A DNA stretch of 64,000 bases from a bacterium (lineage in GTDB: Bacteria > Electryoneota > RPQS01). Numbering within the stretch: the stretch's first letter is position 1; the number at the start of each line of letters is the position of its first letter. The notes below the pieces were generated by a model. The model had not been told where the DNA came from, ran no database searches, and saw nothing but the letters and a program-made list of their open reading frames with translations. The stretch lies in contig JADJCU010000003.1 of the NCBI GenBank assembly GCA_016703065.1, positions 248,001 through 312,000 of the forward strand, read 5' to 3'. Shown here one piece after another: positions 61,297 to 64,000 of the stretch. The position numbers were made by a program, and so were the translations under genes.

Positions 61297-62718
61297 GTGC
61301 GGAGCCTAATCTGGTGGGTTGTATTATGGGGTATGGCGTGCGGTGGGGTCCGCGCGGAGGAGCTTCTGCGGTTGAACAGCGACACGCCGTTGACGCTGGA
61401 TTCATTAGTGTCGATTGGCTTGCGGGAGAATTCGGCGGTTCGGCAATCGCGGCTGGCGCTGAAGCTGAACAGGCCGGGCGATCTGGCGGCGATTGGCAGG
61501 TTTTTGCCGACGGTTTCGCTGGGGTTGAATTTCTCCGAGTCTCAGTTTGAGAATCGCACGTTTGTGAATCCTGACGGGAGCGTCTCGTCGCTGCCGATCA
61601 CGTTTGAGGACGTTGTGATTGTTCCGGACAGCGCGGGGAGTCTGGTGCTCGATACGGTGACGGTGACACAGAACCCGAGTGAGGGGAAGTCGCGCTCGAA
61701 TTCGTGGTCGGCGAACGCGAATTTGTCGCTGTTTGAAGGCGGGCAACGGATCTTCCTCTACCGGATCGCGCAATCACAGAAGAAGATTAACACTTTAACC
61801 GTTGAGGATGCGCACAAGAGCTTGACACGCACGGTGGCGCAGCAGGTTGTCGGCGTGCTGACGCTTGAAAAGGTGGTCGCGCTGAACAAGCGGCTGCGGG
61901 ATCAACGGCAGGATGCATTCGATCTGGCGAAGGCCCGTTATGAAGTGGGTGCGGTGACCGAGTTGGATGTCTTGCAGGCCGAGATTGAGCTTGGCACGGC
62001 AGAGAACGCGATTGCGAGTTCGGAGCGGGAGCTTGAGAAGCGGCGTGAGGACCTCAATCAAACGCTTGGAATCAACTTGGCCAGCCGGTTCCCGATTGCG
62101 GAGACGGGGACGCTTACGCCCTATCAGTTTAACTTGGACGAGTTGGTTGGTCAGGCGTGGCAGAATCGCACGGACTTGGAGCTTGCGCTGGCGCGGGTGA
62201 AACAGACGCGGGATTACATCAACTACGCGCGCGGTGCGTACTTGCCGCGGGTAAGCCTTGGGGCAACCCGTTCGGCCAGTGAGCAATCGGGAGCGGATCA
62301 GGCGTTTCAGTTGAATCCGCGCAACCGGAATACGACGTACTACGCGAGTTTGAGTTGGAATATTTTTGACGGATTTGCGCGGGAGTTTGACGTAGCTTCG
62401 CGGAAGGTGGACTTGCGGCGGGCCGAAGAAAGCGAGCGCGACTTGCGGTTGAGTATCGAAAAGGGTGTGCGCGAGGCGTATCGCAATCTGGCTACGGTAT
62501 TCGATCAGATGCAGATCACGAATCGGAATCGCGATTTGGCAAATCGGACGCTTGAACTTGAGCGCGAGCGCTATCGGTTGGGGGCCACGTCCGCCCTTTC
62601 GCTGCGCGACGCTCAGGTGACCTACGAACGCGCGGAAACAGATCATTTGCAGAAGGAACTCGAGTATCAGTCGAGTCTGATAGCGTTGGAATTGGCCGTT
62701 GGGAAGAGTCTGCGTTGA
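61297..62718 (+). CDS. TolC-family outer-membrane efflux protein
   Basis: This protein forms a trimeric channel-tunnel used by efflux pumps or type I secretion. The GTG at 61297 has TGGAG eight bases upstream and gives a signal peptide (SLIWWVVLWGMACGGVRA). Two OEP repeats are visible, each with long coiled-coil helices. The first has LTLDSLVSIGLRENSAVRQS and FLPTVSLGLNFSES. The second has DELVGQAWQNRTDLELALAR and YLPRVSLGATRSAS, with ERYRLGATSALSLRDAQVTY near the end. It is 473 residues and intact. It follows the tRNA nucleotidyltransferase with no space; no membrane-fusion or pump gene is in the window. Confidence 0.92.
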   Translation: MRSLIWWVVLWGMACGGVRAEELLRLNSDTPLTLDSLVSIGLRENSAVRQSRLALKLNRPGDLAAIGRFLPTVSLGLNFSESQFENRTFVNPDGSVSSLPITFEDVVIVPDSAGSLVLDTVTVTQNPSEGKSRSNSWSANANLSLFEGGQRIFLYRIAQSQKKINTLTVEDAHKSLTRTVAQQVVGVLTLEKVVALNKRLRDQRQDAFDLAKARYEVGAVTELDVLQAEIELGTAENAIASSERELEKRREDLNQTLGINLASRFPIAETGTLTPYQFNLDELVGQAWQNRTDLELALARVKQTRDYINYARGAYLPRVSLGATRSASEQSGADQAFQLNPRNRNTTYYASLSWNIFDGFAREFDVASRKVDLRRAEESERDLRLSIEKGVREAYRNLATVFDQMQITNRNRDLANRTLELERERYRLGATSALSLRDAQVTYERAETDHLQKELEYQSSLIALELAVGKSLR

Positions 62719-62739
62719 AGTCAGAATTCATGCGTGAGA

Positions 62740-62765
62740 AAACGGCGACCGATGGGTCGCCGTTT
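62740..62765. terminator. Bidirectional terminator after the TolC-like gene
   Basis: An 11-bp stem (AAACGGCGACC/GGTCGCCGTTT) with GATG loop ends the plus-strand operon. On the minus strand it is followed by TTTT and so also ends the small gene at 62793-63127. Confidence 0.85.
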
Positions 62766-62792
62766 CAGTTTGGGCAGTGTATCATTACTCTC

Positions 62793-63127
62793 TCAAGATT
62801 TGTGTTGCCTGATGTGGATATCGCCTACGACGTACTGTTCGGCCTCAGTGGTTGTGCCTTCGACGGCAAGCGCCGGTTCCGTCTGGCCTTGCGGAAATGT
62901 TCCGCCATCAATCTTCAAGACTGAACTTGACTGACCAGTCTGCTGCTCGAGTAGTGTGGCTCCTTTCACTCTAACGCCCTGCGGGACGCGTCGCTCGCCT
63001 CCTCGATGTCGACTCTGTAGTCACTCGGAGCATACGCTCCTGATGTGCTGCGGACTTTCAGCTTCTGGCCGTTGGAATCCATCGGTTGAGCGTTACGCTC
63101 ATCTTCTGCATTGCCCCAGCTTGCCAT
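62793..63127 (-). CDS. Uncharacterised ~111-residue protein (frameshift in sequence)
   Basis: The minus-strand ATG at 63127 has an AGGAG seven bases upstream. It encodes MASWGNAEDERNAQPMDSNG and KLKVRSTSGAYAPSDYRVDI. Near 62985 this frame would run to a stop at 62966. Another frame open across the same point continues VPQGVRVKGATLLEQQTGQS, then KIDGGTFPQGQTEPALAV and VVGDIHIRQHKS, ending at 62793 just before a terminator. One missing base would join the two parts. The protein is hydrophilic and has no signal peptide. I recognise no family. It overlaps the beta-helix gene end by 29 bases. Confidence 0.6.
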
Positions 63128-64000
63128 GGTAGGCTCCTGTTCTTTGATTTTGCCCTTCGGGCCTTTGGTAGGCATAAGGTCCGCCGAAGGGGCCAATGTC
63201 GGATCTTGTGCCGTCTATGTCGAGAATCTGAGGATGCCCGGCGTTGAGTGCGGGAGAGTTGTTACCTAACGATCCTTGAGTGAGATCAAGAAGCGGATCT
63301 GAGTTTATGTCTCGTACCCCTACTTCAAAGAACGCGTAGTTCTGGACGTTGTTCCAGAGTACGTTGTAGCCGTAGTCAAGCGGGTTTCGGAAGGTCGCGG
63401 CATTCCACATGCCATATTCAGTCGCATTCTGAATAATGTTGTTGAAGAAAGTCCCCCAATGATAGCCTATATGGACAATTGCGTTGCTTCCAGAAAACAG
63501 GTTATTGTGAATGTCGCCTCCGAAATATGAAGCCACGAAGTTCGTCGACCCTGAATCAGAATACACGATGTTATTGAAGTAATCAAGAATAGCATCGCTT
63601 GTTGAAACCAGTGCATTCCCGTTGATCATCCAGAAGCCGCGAATCGTAGCCTTTTCATGTGACGGACCGACTGCAACGACACGACTTGAGAAATTCGCGT
63701 CAATGACAGTCTGCATGGGCCCATGTTCCGATTCGAGCCAGATTCCTTTTCCGAACGTATTCAGCGTTTCGTAGTAGGTTCCTGATCGGACTCGAATGGT
63801 ATCGAAATCAGTTGCGGCGTTGATGGCGTCTTGAATGCGCGCAAACTCATCGGGCACCCGAATTAGGCGCGGTCCCTGGGCGACGGAGTTGGATACATTT
63901 ATGCGCAGGATCGGGCTGATTCCGAGATTACCGTGTTCGTCGGTTGCACGAGGACACCATCGTGGCGTCGGTAGCATGAATCGACCGATTGGATGGGTCG
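63099..64000 (-). CDS. Right-handed beta-helix repeat protein, 5' end outside window
   Basis: The frame is open to the window edge, so the N-terminus is missing. VPDEFARIQDAINAATDFDT and IRVRSGTYYETLNTFGKG are the standard start of a parallel beta-helix (pectate-lyase-like) domain, followed by ADNF-like turns: NNIVYSDSGSTN, IHNNLFSGSN, FFNNIIQNATEYG and NSPALNAGHP, then DIDGTRSDIGPFGG. The last motif (SPAxxAG..., DxDGTRxDxGxxGG) is common in FCB secreted proteins. It is likely a surface or secreted polysaccharide-binding protein; catalytic activity cannot be judged. Confidence 0.75.
   Translation of the reverse strand, partial: THPIGRFMLPTPRWCPRATDEHGNLGISPILRINVSNSVAQGPRLIRVPDEFARIQDAINAATDFDTIRVRSGTYYETLNTFGKGIWLESEHGPMQTVIDANFSSRVVAVGPSHEKATIRGFWMINGNALVSTSDAILDYFNNIVYSDSGSTNFVASYFGGDIHNNLFSGSNAIVHIGYHWGTFFNNIIQNATEYGMWNAATFRNPLDYGYNVLWNNVQNYAFFEVGVRDINSDPLLDLTQGSLGNNSPALNAGHPQILDIDGTRSDIGPFGGPYAYQRPEGQNQRTGAYHGKLGQCRR

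Noticed and set aside
1..64000. CRISPR array, IS element, prophage or att site
   Set aside because: No regularly spaced repeats, transposase, integrase or phage structural gene was seen on either strand, and no tRNA shows a duplicated 3' end.

Overview
The window is a gene-dense chromosomal segment of a Gram-negative bacterium. It most likely belongs to an uncultured lineage of the FCB (Fibrobacteres-Chlorobi-Bacteroidetes) superphylum. The evidence is a GWxTD-domain protein, a secreted beta-propeller protein with a FlgD/type-9-like C-terminal domain, a 31-residue very basic COX24/bS22-like ribosomal protein of the Bacteroidota type, LspA, a TolC-like outer-membrane protein and large secreted multi-domain peptidases. 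I see no phage, IS element, CRISPR array or integrated island. Nearly everything is housekeeping.

Layout. 1-21.1 kb is one long minus-strand run with tiny gaps or overlaps: MltD-like LysM transglycosylase, HU, bS22-like protein, xseA-xseB-nadK-ftsY-ribH, a propeller protein, recN, murA, dnaE, rimO, the GWxTD protein, an LD-carboxypeptidase, purN and purH. 21.4-34.5 kb runs on the plus strand: yggS-divIVA-punA, ileS, a DksA-like protein, lspA, rluD, secD-secF, purA, tRNA-Lys, an HD-GYP protein and a small FlgM-like protein. 34.5-40.1 kb is minus: tRNA-Leu-tig-clpP-clpX, then a putative outer-membrane protein and rsmE. 40.3-41.5 kb holds an MFS transporter on plus. 41.5-45.4 kb is the minus operon tnaA-SDR-HAD phosphatase-fbp. 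45.5-49.8 kb is a minus operon of a partner-switching regulatory module (XRE regulator, two STAS proteins, GAF-PP2C phosphatase, RsbW kinase) followed by coaD and a PdxJ-like protein. 49.8-58.7 kb is a minus secreted-hydrolase operon (subtilase, M14 carboxypeptidase, gamma-glutamyltransferase). 58.8-62.7 kb is a plus operon (repeat protein, tRNA nucleotidyltransferase, TolC-like protein). The right edge carries a small unknown minus gene and a truncated beta-helix protein.

A dominant feature of the sequence is broken reading frames. At least ten genes, including the essential murA, ileS and secF, and the usually essential cca, carry a one-base indel (several in short homopolymers), an internal deletion or a nonsense codon. 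The density and the spread over essential genes argue for consensus errors in a draft or metagenomic assembly rather than gene decay. I therefore annotate these as single genes with a lesion. No clearly new defence or mobile system was found. The most unusual items are a trigger factor without its ribosome-binding domain, a PdxJ-like protein lacking catalytic residues, a probably leaderless XRE regulator, a CTG-started dehydrogenase, and an uncharacterised ~111-residue protein hidden by a frameshift.
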